From Prescottella agglutinans (lineage in GTDB: Bacteria > Actinomycetota > Actinomycetes > Mycobacteriales > Mycobacteriaceae): DNA of 64,000 nucleotides. Both the position numbers and the translations under genes were made by a program. The notes under the pieces were generated by a model that saw nothing but the letters and a program-made list of their open reading frames with translations, had not been told where the DNA came from and searched no databases. Shown one piece after another: positions 1 through 22,393 of the stretch. Location of the stretch: assembly GCF_004011865.1 (NCBI RefSeq), contig NZ_RKLP01000005.1, forward strand, positions 62,001 through 126,000, given 5' to 3'. Numbering within the stretch: position 1 is the stretch's first letter; the number at the start of each line of letters is the position of its first letter.

Positions 1-13248
<13,248 letters not shown>

Positions 13249-13336
13249 GCGCGCAACACCCCCTTGTCCTCGACAGGTATCCCGACAGCTCCATCAGTTG
13301 CGAACTTCGCAGCTCGACAGAACCCACCCGACCCAA

Positions 13337-13355
13337 CCTGCCTGAATCAGGTAGG
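13337..13355. promoter_or_regulatory. 19-bp near-perfect palindrome in the NRPS/DUF4012 divergent promoter
   Basis: The sequence CCTGCCTGAATCAGGTAGG is symmetric around its central A/T except for one G/A pair. It lies 89 bases upstream of the NRPS start, in the 209-base space shared with the divergent DUF4012 gene. Its size fits a dimeric regulator site. It does not look like the IdeR/DtxR iron box. The regulator is unknown. Confidence 0.45.
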
Positions 13356-13385
13356 AATAACTTACTGTGCGACTGCACGATTCAC

Positions 13386-13399
13386 CACTTGAACAAGTG
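13386..13399. promoter_or_regulatory. 14-bp inverted repeat CACTTG-AA-CAAGTG
   Basis: A perfect inverted repeat with 6-base arms lies between the DUF4012 start and the 19-bp palindrome at 13337. Both palindromes sit where a shared divergent promoter is expected, so this is a candidate operator. It is short enough that chance cannot be excluded. Confidence 0.35.
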
Positions 13400-13457
13400 A
13401 TCAATTGCCAGTTCGGGCTAGCCTGCCCGAGGTACACCGACGAAGGGGGTCCAACGC

Positions 13458-15314
13458 GTGGAGCAGACCGAACCCGAAACCACACCAGCGACACCCGAAA
13501 CCGAGTCGAACACCCCGGTTCGGACGCGACGACGCAGGACCTCTCAACCTGCGGTAGCGCGACGGAAGCGACGCCGCCGCATCGTAATCGGCGGCACCTG
13601 CGCCGCGGTTGCCGTGGGCGCGTTCGGGTGCTACCTCGCGTACGAGGCGACCCAGGTCAAGTTGAATCTTGAACGAGCAGCCGCTTTCGCGACGAAGACG
13701 AAAGATGCCCTACTGGTGGGTAACTCGGATGCCGCGGCCCGCGCGGCGTCCGATGCCGACCGGTACGCGGGCCTGGCTCACGACGCCACCCACTCGGTCA
13801 GCTGGCGCATCGCCGGCGCGATTCCTGGGGTGGGCAGCCCGTTCGACACGACACGGCAGATCTCCGACGTGGTACGCGGTCTCACATCCGATGTCCTCTC
13901 CCCGGCCGTGGCGGCCGGATCGGTGATGGCGCCCGACCAGTTGATCCGCGACGGTGCACGGATCAACCTCCAGGCTCTGCGCGAGGCCGCCCCGACGCTC
14001 TCGGACACCGCGATTGCCGCCTCGGCACTGGCCGGCGACGCCACGAGTATCGGCGGCACCTTCCTCGGCCCCGTCGACGACGCCCGCCTGGAACTCCAGG
14101 AGCAGACCGCCGAACTGTCCTCACTCCTCACCAATGTCTCGACCGCAGCGGAGATCGCCCCGGCGATGCTCGGCGCCGACGGCCCGCGCAGCTACTTCGT
14201 CGGCTTCCAGACCAACGCAGAGGCTCGCGGGACCGGCGGGTTGCTGGGCGGGTTCGCCGAGATGCACGCGGTGGACGGAACCGTCCGGGTCGACGAACTC
14301 GCCAGCAACAGAGAACTGTCGGTTCAAGGAAAGCAACCGCTGGACCTGGGCCCCGATTTCGAGCGGCAGTACGGGCACAGCCGCCCCACCCAGGACTTCC
14401 GCAACAGCAACGTGAGTTCCCACTTCCCGTATGCCGCCCAGATCTGGCGATCGTTGTGGGCCCAGGAATCCGGCGCGCAGGTCGACGGCGTGATCGCGAC
14501 CGATCCCGTTGCGCTGAGCTACATCCTCGACGCGATCGGACCGGTGACCATGCCCGACGGCGAAAAGGTCACGGCTCAGAATGTCGTCGAGCTGACGGAA
14601 TCGACTGCATACTCGCGTTTCGCGGACAACAACACCGCCCGGAAGCGCTATCTCCAGACGGTGGCTGCCAAGGTGGTCGAACGCATGACCGGCAAGATCG
14701 CCAAGCCGCAAGCTCTGCTGGAAGCGCTCGGTAGGGCCGCCAACGAGGGGCGGATCTCGGTGTGGAGTGCCGTCCCGTCCGAGCAGGTCGTGCTCGCCCG
14801 AACCGCTCTCGGTCACACGGTTCCCGACGACGCCGCGCCATACGCCGGCGTCGTCGTGAACAATCTGGGCGGCAACAAGCTCGACTACTACCTCGAACGC
14901 GACATCGACTACACGGCCGACAGTTGCGCGGGCGACACCCGAAAGTCCAGAGTCACCGTCCGCCTCACGAACAACCTTCCGACCGGCGACTACACCAACT
15001 ACGTCGCAGGCATGTTCGACAACCCGATGGGTGCACCCGTCGGCACCAATCTCACCAACCTGTCCCTCGTCGCGACGCACGGCAGCAAGCTCGACAAGGT
15101 GACCGTCGACGGCAAACCCGCCTTCGCGTTCACCGGCGCGGAACTCGGACACCCTGTCTTCGATGTGCAAGCTCCCGTACATCAGGGGAAGACAGTCGAG
15201 GTCGTGTTCGAGCTGACCGAGCCGACCAGCCCCGGAGCAGCACGGGTGCCGGTGCAGCCCCTGGTCGACCATGCCGTCGTCACAACGGACGTCCCGACCT
15301 GCGACGCCTCGTGA
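13458..15314 (+). CDS. DUF4012 domain membrane-anchored protein
   Basis: A 618-residue protein that starts at GTG with a GAAGGGGG ribosome site eight bases upstream. The N-terminus is Pro/Thr-rich and then strongly basic (RTRRRRT, RRKRRRR). One membrane helix follows near residues 45-65, so the rest lies outside the membrane. The large exported part carries the DUF4012 pattern, including GPRSYFVGFQTNAEARGTGG. Proteins of this family are common in actinobacterial capsule and exopolysaccharide loci, and their biochemical role is not established. It heads the plus-strand arm of the polysaccharide cluster and is transcribed away from the NRPS gene. I infer a part in polymer export or attachment. 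Confidence 0.85.
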   Translation: MEQTEPETTPATPETESNTPVRTRRRRTSQPAVARRKRRRRIVIGGTCAAVAVGAFGCYLAYEATQVKLNLERAAAFATKTKDALLVGNSDAAARAASDADRYAGLAHDATHSVSWRIAGAIPGVGSPFDTTRQISDVVRGLTSDVLSPAVAAGSVMAPDQLIRDGARINLQALREAAPTLSDTAIAASALAGDATSIGGTFLGPVDDARLELQEQTAELSSLLTNVSTAAEIAPAMLGADGPRSYFVGFQTNAEARGTGGLLGGFAEMHAVDGTVRVDELASNRELSVQGKQPLDLGPDFERQYGHSRPTQDFRNSNVSSHFPYAAQIWRSLWAQESGAQVDGVIATDPVALSYILDAIGPVTMPDGEKVTAQNVVELTESTAYSRFADNNTARKRYLQTVAAKVVERMTGKIAKPQALLEALGRAANEGRISVWSAVPSEQVVLARTALGHTVPDDAAPYAGVVVNNLGGNKLDYYLERDIDYTADSCAGDTRKSRVTVRLTNNLPTGDYTNYVAGMFDNPMGAPVGTNLTNLSLVATHGSKLDKVTVDGKPAFAFTGAELGHPVFDVQAPVHQGKTVEVVFELTEPTSPGAARVPVQPLVDHAVVTTDVPTCDAS

Positions 15315-15363
15315 ACGACGCCTGAATGGATCACCGACGATCGACCGGTAGCAGCCCGCCAGG

Positions 15364-15403
15364 TTGACACACGAGTCAAAAACAGTGCGACCCTTCGCAT
15401 AAT
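15364..15403 (+). promoter_or_regulatory. Possible promoter of the polymerase gene
   Basis: The 191-base gap after the DUF4012 gene holds TTGACA at 15364 and CATAAT at 15398. The two boxes are 28 bases apart, too far for a normal housekeeping promoter, so CATAAT may pair with a weaker -35 nearer to it. TTGAC-N6-GTCAA forms a small inverted repeat over the first box, which might be an operator. Confidence 0.3.
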
Positions 15404-15505
15404 CGGAGGGTCGATGCTGTCTCGACATGTGGCATTCGCCTCGGGGCGATACGATGCTCGAACGACGCGGCGACGTCCGTGCTGCTCGAATCTGCCGGGG
15501 GATCC

Positions 15506-16795
15506 ATGAAAACAGCGACCGCAGAAACAATCACGCGCACTCGCGACCAAGGGACACCCGGTGTGACTCTGGGAGGTGTGGTGTGGATCGCGATCATCGC
15601 GATCGTCCCGATCCACCGACTCCTGATGGTCTACGGAACCCCCCAACTGCCCTACCTGATTCTCGCAGTCATCGTCGCGTGCGCGCTGCTAGGACGCATG
15701 AAGGTTCCTCCGGCCGCCGGTGTCTGGGTCTTCGCGCTCGTGTCGATACCGCTGGCGGCCGTCATCGCGGGGACGTCGTCGAGCCTCCTGTCGAGCACCT
15801 ACGTCGGAGTGAAGCTCGGGCTCCTGGTGGGTCTGACGCCCTTCGTCCTCCGGTACTACGCTGTTGAGCGGGAATCCTTTACGCGATACGCGATCGCCGC
15901 CTTCCTCACGGTCCAATCGATCTCCGCGGCGGTCGGCATCGTCCAACTCACCGGCGCTTCCGTCGCAGGACTGAGCGCCAACGCGGGCCGCGCCAACGGA
16001 CTCGCCGTTCACCCCAATGTGCTCGGGATCATGGCTGCGATTGCGATCCTCGTCGCCTTCGTCCTCACCCACAGGACGACCGGCAGAAACCGTTCCCTCG
16101 CTTGGGCAGTGATCATCCTGAATGTGGTCGCCCTCATCGGCAGCGGCAGCCTGAGCTCGATGTTGTCCCTGGCCGCCGGAGCCGTGGTGTTGCTCATTGC
16201 GACGCGTGCCACGACGAAGACCGTCCTTCGGGTATGCGCCGCCGCCGTGGTCTGCAGCGCGCTCGCGCTTGCGCTCGGGTACGACCCGAGTGTCGCGATC
16301 GACCCGGTCGAAGGCAGGGTGAACACCGTCCTCGGATTGTCGAACGACGGTGTCGCGTCCCTGTCGATCCGTGAGGCCACTTACGATTTCGCGATCGAGA
16401 GCATCCGCAACGATCCACTGATCGGCGTCGGCATGGATTCCATGAATGAAGGCACTTTCAACGGGCTGACCGTCGTGCACAACTATCTTCTGCGGTCGTG
16501 GTACCAGGGTGGAATCCTGCTCTTCGCCACCTTTGCAATCATCTCGATCGCCATGCTCGGGATGATCGGACGGTCCATCCTCACAACTCGCAACGGACTT
16601 CAATCAGCCGTCATTGCCGCCGTCATTGCATTCGGCCTGACGTCAGCTTTCTACGATCAGCAGCAGTACTGGCTTCCACTGCTGTTCGCGGTCGCTGTCA
16701 CGAACCTTCCCTCGGCACGAACCTCTGAGCACGAGACCGACGCCGACATCTCAACCGCCGAAGAACCGAACTCCAAGAAAGAAATCCGATCATGA
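15506..16795 (+). CDS. O-antigen ligase/polymerase (Wzy-type) membrane protein
   Basis: A 429-residue integral membrane protein with about ten hydrophobic segments, the topology of the Wzy_C/WaaL family, which polymerises or ligates undecaprenyl-linked sugar repeats on the outer face of the membrane. The HPNVLG segment in the middle and HNYLLRSWYQGG before the last helices fit the family loop regions. I chose the ATG at 15506 because CGGGGG stands just before it; an in-frame GTG at 15479 lacks such a site. Its end overlaps the next glycosyltransferase by four bases (ATGA), so the two are translationally coupled. In this locus it most likely polymerises repeats delivered by the Wzx protein at 17681. 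Confidence 0.85.
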   Translation: MKTATAETITRTRDQGTPGVTLGGVVWIAIIAIVPIHRLLMVYGTPQLPYLILAVIVACALLGRMKVPPAAGVWVFALVSIPLAAVIAGTSSSLLSSTYVGVKLGLLVGLTPFVLRYYAVERESFTRYAIAAFLTVQSISAAVGIVQLTGASVAGLSANAGRANGLAVHPNVLGIMAAIAILVAFVLTHRTTGRNRSLAWAVIILNVVALIGSGSLSSMLSLAAGAVVLLIATRATTKTVLRVCAAAVVCSALALALGYDPSVAIDPVEGRVNTVLGLSNDGVASLSIREATYDFAIESIRNDPLIGVGMDSMNEGTFNGLTVVHNYLLRSWYQGGILLFATFAIISIAMLGMIGRSILTTRNGLQSAVIAAVIAFGLTSAFYDQQQYWLPLLFAVAVTNLPSARTSEHETDADISTAEEPNSKKEIRS

Positions 16796-17670
16796 GCGCT
16801 AGCCGACCGCCCTCAGACCTCACCGTCATCATTCCGGCTTTCAGAGCAGAAGGCACGATCACACGGGCGGTCGAATCGGCCCTCGCAGCCGGCGCCGAAA
16901 CCGTGATCGTCGTCGACGACGGCTCCGACGACGCCACCGGAGAACGTGCGGAGTCCGCCGGTGCCGTCTGCATCCGCCAGGAGAATGCGGGGGCCGCCAA
17001 AGCACGAGCAAACGGCGCCGAACATGCCTCGAGCAAATACTTGGTCTTCCTCGACTCCGACGACGAACTCATCCCCACTGCAGTCCAGCGCTCGGTGCAG
17101 ATCCTCGAGGAGAACCCATCTCTCGCAGTGTCCGCCGGCACCGTGATCGGCGTGACAGACGAGGGGACCGAGCGACCGTTCCCCGTCCGATACAGCCCGG
17201 TAGACACCGAATCGTTGCTCGTCAACGGATTCGGTCCATGGCCTCCCTGTGCTGCCGTCGTGCGTCGCGAATCCTACGTCCGGTCCAAGTCGGCTCAGCC
17301 CGCTGCCCTTGCGCCCCGATTCGCGGAAGATTACGAACTCCTCATCCGACTGTCCCTCGTCGGCGGCATCGCCGTGAGGGACGAAGCGTCGTGTCGCTAC
17401 AGCCTCGCCGGTGGAAAGTCGGTGCGGTCGGCGACTTCGGCCATCGAGGCGAAGGAACGCATCCGGGAGCACTATGCCCGTCACCTGAACATCGAGATCG
17501 AGCGCATGTCCGACCGACGAATCAGGATGGCGGCTTCTGCGCGGCGAGCCCGCGCCGAATGGGCATCCGGCAACAAGATGGCCACGGCAGCGCGGTTGGG
17601 TGAGTGGTTTCTCGCCGATCCGGTCTATGCAAGCCGAAAGCTGCTGTCGAAGCCGTGGTCGAGAAACTGA
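16792..17670 (+). CDS. Family 2 glycosyltransferase
   Basis: A 292-residue GT-A fold sugar transferase. The N-terminus LTVIIPAF, the VIVVDDGSDD motif and the LDSDD metal/nucleotide-binding motif near residue 87 are classic GT2 features. It has no clear membrane helix and probably acts at the inner membrane face on a lipid-linked acceptor. It overlaps the polymerase gene by four bases and ends ten bases before the stop of the convergent flippase gene. Donor sugar and linkage cannot be read from sequence. Confidence 0.88.
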   Translation: MSASRPPSDLTVIIPAFRAEGTITRAVESALAAGAETVIVVDDGSDDATGERAESAGAVCIRQENAGAAKARANGAEHASSKYLVFLDSDDELIPTAVQRSVQILEENPSLAVSAGTVIGVTDEGTERPFPVRYSPVDTESLLVNGFGPWPPCAAVVRRESYVRSKSAQPAALAPRFAEDYELLIRLSLVGGIAVRDEASCRYSLAGGKSVRSATSAIEAKERIREHYARHLNIEIERMSDRRIRMAASARRARAEWASGNKMATAARLGEWFLADPVYASRKLLSKPWSRN

Positions 17671-17680
17671 GCATTCCCTA

Positions 17681-19195
17681 CTAGCGTGCCGGAACTGCCC
17701 TTCTGACGAGAACCTTCTGCACCGCAACGGCACCGGTGCGGAAGGTCTCTCGTGCAAAGCCCGACACAAGCCATAGAAGCACGAAGTAGACGGCGATCAG
17801 GACCAATCCGATTCCGATCGCGGCAACCTGACTCGGAACCACAAGGACCGTAGCCTGTCCGATCAACCCGACCGGGACCGCGAACAGTCCGATTCCCTTC
17901 AGACCCGCTCGGAACAGTCCACCCATTTCAGTGTCCGTCGCGCGTCCACACCACCAGTACGAGATCATCCAGTTGACGCCGTATCCCACTGAGTGACCGA
18001 CCGCCACTCCGACCGCACCCCACGGCAGGCCGGCCAACATCGACACGATGATCAGCGGCTGGGACACCAAGTAGAACCGGAACTGCGCACCAGTGGCCCC
18101 TTTCGCCAGAAAGACCCAGAACGTCACTTGGTTGAGGGCTCGAAAGATGCCACCGACCGTCAATGCCTGGAATATCGGCACCATCGGACCCCAAGCATCA
18201 CCGAACACGATGTGCACGATGGGATCTGCCAGGCCGAAGAGGATCCCGTAACCAACCCCCAGAACGACCCCGCCCATCAACTGACCGGTCTTCAGGAAGG
18301 AATCGAACCTCTCCCGCTGATCCGCGACCCGAGTGAGGATCGGAACCGCAACCCGAGTGAGTGGGGCCGCAATCTGATTGATGGGAACCATCAACAGTTG
18401 GTATGCGCGGCTGTACATTCCGAGTTCGGCAGGCCCCCAGAAGTATCCGAGGGAGAGATTGTCCACATTGCGTGTGAAATAGGCTATTCCTTGGGTACCG
18501 AACAACCCCATCCCGAATGACAGCAGACTTCGAACCGACCCGTTTCTGTTCGGCAAGCCAGGCATCCACCTGGCGGCAACCATCGCCAGGATCAGGCCCG
18601 ATATCGCGGTCACCAACTGCTGACAGACCAGGGCCCAATAGTCGGCGTTCACGAAGAGTACGTATCCCACGGCGGACGCCAGACCCACCATCACGGGAAG
18701 CGTATCGACCAATGCGAGCATCTTGAAGTCGAGTCGACGGTTCAATTCGGCCCGAAACTGCGTGGCGGCACCGTTGAGAACGAATACCGCCGCCGTCCAC
18801 CTGACGATGTCGGTGAGCGCATCGTCCGCGAACACGGATGAGACAAGCGGTGCAACCGCATACGTGATCACCGCCAGTAGACAGCCGAGTCCTGTGTTGA
18901 TCCAGAACAGGTTCGATTGTTGGCCCTTCGAGAGGTTCTTCTCTCGGGCGGCCGCCGTCGAAAGACCGAAGTCCCTTGCCAGCTCACCGAAAGCAACCAA
19001 CGAGGCGACAATGGCGACGAGCCCGAAGTCCTCCGGGCTCAAGAGTCGAGCGAGGACCACCGTGCCTGCGAACATCACGACGATGCGGATCAGCTGACCG
19101 GCGATCGTGTACGACGCGCCGCGGGCCGCGGTGGACGCCAACGGGGAAGACTCGGTCGGATCGTCGTCGACGATATCCTTCGGTCCCGCGGTCAT
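17681..19195 (-). CDS. Wzx-type polysaccharide flippase
   Basis: A 504-residue polytopic membrane protein of the MOP/polysaccharide transport superfamily, which flips lipid-linked repeat units outward across the membrane. About twelve to fourteen hydrophobic segments are visible, beginning with ASYTIAGQLIRIVVMFAGTV and the conserved LARLLSPEDFGL region. The reading frame could extend upstream, but the start MTAGPKDIVDDD is preferred because its ATG overlaps the stop of the upstream pyruvyl transferase (ATGA). It is the last gene of the minus-strand operon and converges with the GT2 gene. Confidence 0.88.
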   Translation of the reverse strand: MTAGPKDIVDDDPTESSPLASTAARGASYTIAGQLIRIVVMFAGTVVLARLLSPEDFGLVAIVASLVAFGELARDFGLSTAAAREKNLSKGQQSNLFWINTGLGCLLAVITYAVAPLVSSVFADDALTDIVRWTAAVFVLNGAATQFRAELNRRLDFKMLALVDTLPVMVGLASAVGYVLFVNADYWALVCQQLVTAISGLILAMVAARWMPGLPNRNGSVRSLLSFGMGLFGTQGIAYFTRNVDNLSLGYFWGPAELGMYSRAYQLLMVPINQIAAPLTRVAVPILTRVADQRERFDSFLKTGQLMGGVVLGVGYGILFGLADPIVHIVFGDAWGPMVPIFQALTVGGIFRALNQVTFWVFLAKGATGAQFRFYLVSQPLIIVSMLAGLPWGAVGVAVGHSVGYGVNWMISYWWCGRATDTEMGGLFRAGLKGIGLFAVPVGLIGQATVLVVPSQVAAIGIGLVLIAVYFVLLWLVSGFARETFRTGAVAVQKVLVRRAVPAR

Positions 19196-20283
19196 CTCGC
19201 GCAGCCGACCATCTCTCGCCCCACCGAGTCCAGGCGCGAGCGGGCACGGTCCACGGCCTCGACCAGGCTGTCGCGCATGGAATCCATGTCGGCCACGGTC
19301 AATGCGCCGTACTCCTTCGGCCGACGTCCTTCCCCTCCCCCAGGCCATTCCAGACCAACGGTGTCGAAGTGCCGCCTCACCTTTCCAGCCGATGTCTCGA
19401 CCCAGCCGAGTGGCAGCGCGCCCTCGGTGGCGCCCACGATGAGCCCGTGCAGCCTGTCGCCCACCACTAGTGCACTCTCGGCGTAGATTCGCCGTACCTC
19501 GGTCTCGCGCACCCGATGATCACAGGACTCCCAAGAGGACACCGAACCGCCCAGCTCGCCGGCCAGCCAAGCCGCCATCGCCGCATCGCGGCGCACCTGA
19601 ACCACGACGACGGGCGCGAGGCCGTGCAGGTCGGCGGTCTCCTTGATCCACGAGATCCATTCGGACGAGGGGCGTTCGCGGTCTCCACGGATCACGATGG
19701 CCAGTAACGAACGATCGCCCCTCGGCTTCCACTCACCGGTCGCTGTGCCGAGCGCAAACGCCCAGTCGGGGGCCACGCCGCCGGTGACAGCGACGACGGC
19801 CCGAGATTCGTCGTCCCTGAAGCGCACGTACTCACAGAGGCCCGCAACCAGCGCGTACGGCCAGGCCAGGAAGCTTCGGCCTTGCTGCCGCGGCACACCC
19901 GCCCCGACCCAGACACCTCTGCCACCGCGGACTCGCATCCACAGGATGAGCATCGCGAGAGTGAGCATGCGAAGTGCCCCCTTGCGGGACACCGGGACCT
20001 CCCCCGCATTCACCGCGACGACGGTCGGCCCGGCCGAACCCGCCCGCAGTGCAGCCGAATACCATTCGCCGTAGCTTCGAAAGGCTCGCTCCGAGGGAAA
20101 CAGTCCCAAACCGGCGAGAAATTCGTCGCTGGCTGCGCCCGTCCACGGGTTCACATCGCCGTATTCCCTCAGCCTCGCGATATACGCGCGGCGCAGTAGA
20201 GAGTCTCCGATGTTCTCGTCTTGTCCTGTGGCCCAAACGAAGACACTCGGTCGCGAGCCGCCCGATTCATCTCCACCGCTCAT
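19192..20283 (-). CDS. Polysaccharide pyruvyl transferase family protein (copy 1)
   Basis: A 363-residue cytoplasmic enzyme predicted to move the enolpyruvyl group of phosphoenolpyruvate onto a sugar, giving a pyruvate ketal. The C-terminal part shows SALVVGDRLHGLIVGATEG, matching the RLHG signature of the CsaB/WcaK family, after an N-terminal region with ENIGDSLLRRA. It overlaps both neighbours by four bases (ATGA each side). A second member of the same family precedes it. Confidence 0.82.
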   Translation of the reverse strand: MSGGDESGGSRPSVFVWATGQDENIGDSLLRRAYIARLREYGDVNPWTGAASDEFLAGLGLFPSERAFRSYGEWYSAALRAGSAGPTVVAVNAGEVPVSRKGALRMLTLAMLILWMRVRGGRGVWVGAGVPRQQGRSFLAWPYALVAGLCEYVRFRDDESRAVVAVTGGVAPDWAFALGTATGEWKPRGDRSLLAIVIRGDRERPSSEWISWIKETADLHGLAPVVVVQVRRDAAMAAWLAGELGGSVSSWESCDHRVRETEVRRIYAESALVVGDRLHGLIVGATEGALPLGWVETSAGKVRRHFDTVGLEWPGGGEGRRPKEYGALTVADMDSMRDSLVEAVDRARSRLDSVGREMVGCAR

Positions 20284-21365
20284 CCCAATGCCGTCTTTTC
20301 GAACTCGTCGGGCCGTGATCCGCTCATCGCCAATGCACGAATATCGTTCACGAGCGCCTCACGCCCCACACTGGCGGTGTCCAGCGCGCGTCGCTGGCGT
20401 GAGCGGTAGTCGTCCCGCACCTCCGGGTCCGAGATCAATTCGTCGATCTGCCTCAGGATCCGCTCGGGCTCGAACATGTTGACATTGTGGACATAGTCCG
20501 CAATCCCCAGGTCCTCGAAGGCTCCGAAGCCCTTGCGCTCGTAAGCCAGATGAATCACGAAGTGACCTGCGCGAAGTGCCATCAGCGCAGCATGAAGACG
20601 TACGGCGACAACGACGCGCGTTTCGGACCCTGGGGTCATCAGTTCGCTACGAGTGAGAATCCGCGTCGCGCCGATCGAGTTCATCACGGAGCGATCGTCG
20701 TTACCGCTGGTAGCGCTCTGAACGTAGCCCTCGAACGTGCCGATCTGTCGGCAGAGGTCGAGAACGAGAGGCGGCACGACACCGCGCACCGGTCGTGCGC
20801 TCACGACGGGTACGGGTGCCGGCGGGGCATCACCGAGTTCTGCATCCGCACCGAGAATGGCAAGGTCGGACGCACGTACCGCGCCGTAGGGGCCGTATTC
20901 GGCGAGACTCCGGTCGTCACGAACGTAGAACCGCCGCACCTTGCCGACGCCCTGGCCGATCATCTTGTACGTGAACGACTTCGCTGGTCCCACGCTCTGA
21001 GGAAGATAGATCGTGGGTGTCGATGTCCGTCCCGCCGCCAGCAGCTGCGGTCCGTGAACGAGTGCCATCTTGGCCGCCTCTTCGAGGTATCCCGCTCGCA
21101 AGTAGCCGCCGCCGACACCGACGACCAGGTCGAGGTCATCGAGTCCGCGCAACAGATCCAGGTATGCACGGTCGTAGCCGCGCTTTCCGGGCGCCGAGTT
21201 GACCGTCGTAATTCCGAGGTACTCGAACGTTTCCGGGTGGGAGGCCGCGAGGATGAACTCGACATCGTCCCCCAGCGCCTCGCGGACTATCCCGAGCGAC
21301 TCCTCGACCAGCAGGCCGTCTCCGGCGTTCGATGCGCTGTAGCCGTGCAGCAGAGCAACCTTCAC
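20280..21365 (-). CDS. Polysaccharide pyruvyl transferase family protein (copy 2)
   Basis: A 361-residue member of the CsaB/WcaK family. The N-terminus VKVALLHGYSASNAGDGLLV, a GVGGGYLRAG loop, YLPQSVGP and the C-terminal VVAVRLHAALMALRAG region fit the two-domain fold. I place the start at the GTG at 21365, which overlaps the stop of the upstream GT4 gene (GTGA), rather than at the longer frame from 21470 that would run deep into that gene. It is clearly diverged from copy 1, so the two probably modify different sugars or positions. Confidence 0.82.
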   Translation of the reverse strand: MKVALLHGYSASNAGDGLLVEESLGIVREALGDDVEFILAASHPETFEYLGITTVNSAPGKRGYDRAYLDLLRGLDDLDLVVGVGGGYLRAGYLEEAAKMALVHGPQLLAAGRTSTPTIYLPQSVGPAKSFTYKMIGQGVGKVRRFYVRDDRSLAEYGPYGAVRASDLAILGADAELGDAPPAPVPVVSARPVRGVVPPLVLDLCRQIGTFEGYVQSATSGNDDRSVMNSIGATRILTRSELMTPGSETRVVVAVRLHAALMALRAGHFVIHLAYERKGFGAFEDLGIADYVHNVNMFEPERILRQIDELISDPEVRDDYRSRQRRALDTASVGREALVNDIRALAMSGSRPDEFEKTALG

Positions 21366-22393
21366 CTGTCCACCACCGATCTGTAGACCTCTACATGTGC
21401 GTCGACACTCTTGTCCCACGAGAAGGTCGAGGCCCACGCTCGCCCGCGCTCGGGGGCGGTCGTCAGCCACTCGCTGTCCCCCAGCGCATCCCGAACGGAC
21501 GCCGCAATCGACTCGCGATCGATATCGGCGGTGACCATCGCGGGTCCCGCCACCTCACGCAGGGCCCCACGCTGTGAGGTCACCACCGGGGCTCCCGCCG
21601 CCATCGCTTCGAGCACCGGAAACCCGAAGCCCTCGTACTTGCTCGGAAACACGAAGGCGGTGCACCGCTGCATCAACGCGATCTTGTCGTCCTCCGAGAT
21701 GAAGCCGAGGTATCGGACGTTGCGGCTCGCAGTGATCGCTGCCATCGACTCCTCGGAGTCCCAGGCCGGCTTTCCCGCGATCAGCAATGGAAGTCCTGCA
21801 TCAGCCAGCGGCCCGCATGACATGGCCTCGACCAGTTCCACCAGATTCTTGCGCGGCTCGATATTGCCCACGTACAGGAGAAACTCGGAAGGCACCTTCG
21901 CGCTGATGTCCTCCGACAGGGTCCTCGATCGTGCAAACTTCTCGCAGTCGATTCCGTGAAGGATCACCGAGATCGATTCTCGCTCCACGCCGAACACGTC
22001 GGCGATGTCGTCGGCGCTGGATTCCGAGACCGTGATGACCCGGTTCGTTCGCTTGATTGCCGCGCCGACCCTGGCACGCCAGACCCGCTCGGCGTGGGGT
22101 TTGCGTACGCCCTCGACCCACTTGCTTGCCACCCCGTGAACCGTCACGACCGATGGAGACCTGGTCGAGATCAACGGCCCGGTGTCAGCGACGTAGTGGA
22201 GGACCTGGTCGGGTACCGGTCGTGCCAACGCCTGCGCCGTCTCGAGGGCGAGCGTCCCGACGGGATTGTCCACGTACCGCATCGACGAGACCTCGACTCC
22301 GCGATCGCGGAGACCGGAGGCCAGTGTGCGTGCGTACGTGGTGTTTCCACCGACATGCCGCTCGAGAATGCGACCGGGCATGAGAACCTTCAT
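21362..22393 (-). CDS. Family 4 glycosyltransferase (first copy)
   Basis: A 343-residue GT-B fold transferase. The N-terminal domain begins MKVLMPGRIL with a glycine-rich acceptor loop (HVGGNTTYAR). The donor domain shows LLYVGNIEPRKNL and FVFPSKYEGFGFPVLEAMAAG, the EX7E-type motif of GT4. It resembles mannosyl/rhamnosyl transferases of capsule loci. It has ATGA overlaps on both sides, so it is produced together with its neighbours. Substrate not assigned. Confidence 0.87.
   Translation of the reverse strand: MKVLMPGRILERHVGGNTTYARTLASGLRDRGVEVSSMRYVDNPVGTLALETAQALARPVPDQVLHYVADTGPLISTRSPSVVTVHGVASKWVEGVRKPHAERVWRARVGAAIKRTNRVITVSESSADDIADVFGVERESISVILHGIDCEKFARSRTLSEDISAKVPSEFLLYVGNIEPRKNLVELVEAMSCGPLADAGLPLLIAGKPAWDSEESMAAITASRNVRYLGFISEDDKIALMQRCTAFVFPSKYEGFGFPVLEAMAAGAPVVTSQRGALREVAGPAMVTADIDRESIAASVRDALGDSEWLTTAPERGRAWASTFSWDKSVDAHVEVYRSVVDR

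Noticed and set aside
13337-13355. IdeR/DtxR iron box controlling the NRPS
   Set aside because: The palindrome lacks the TTAGG-type arms of the actinobacterial iron box, so a siderophore role cannot be argued from it.
14121-15530. 469-codon minus-strand frame opposite the DUF4012 gene
   Set aside because: It is a shadow of the DUF4012 coding strand; the sense frame has family motifs and a good ribosome site.
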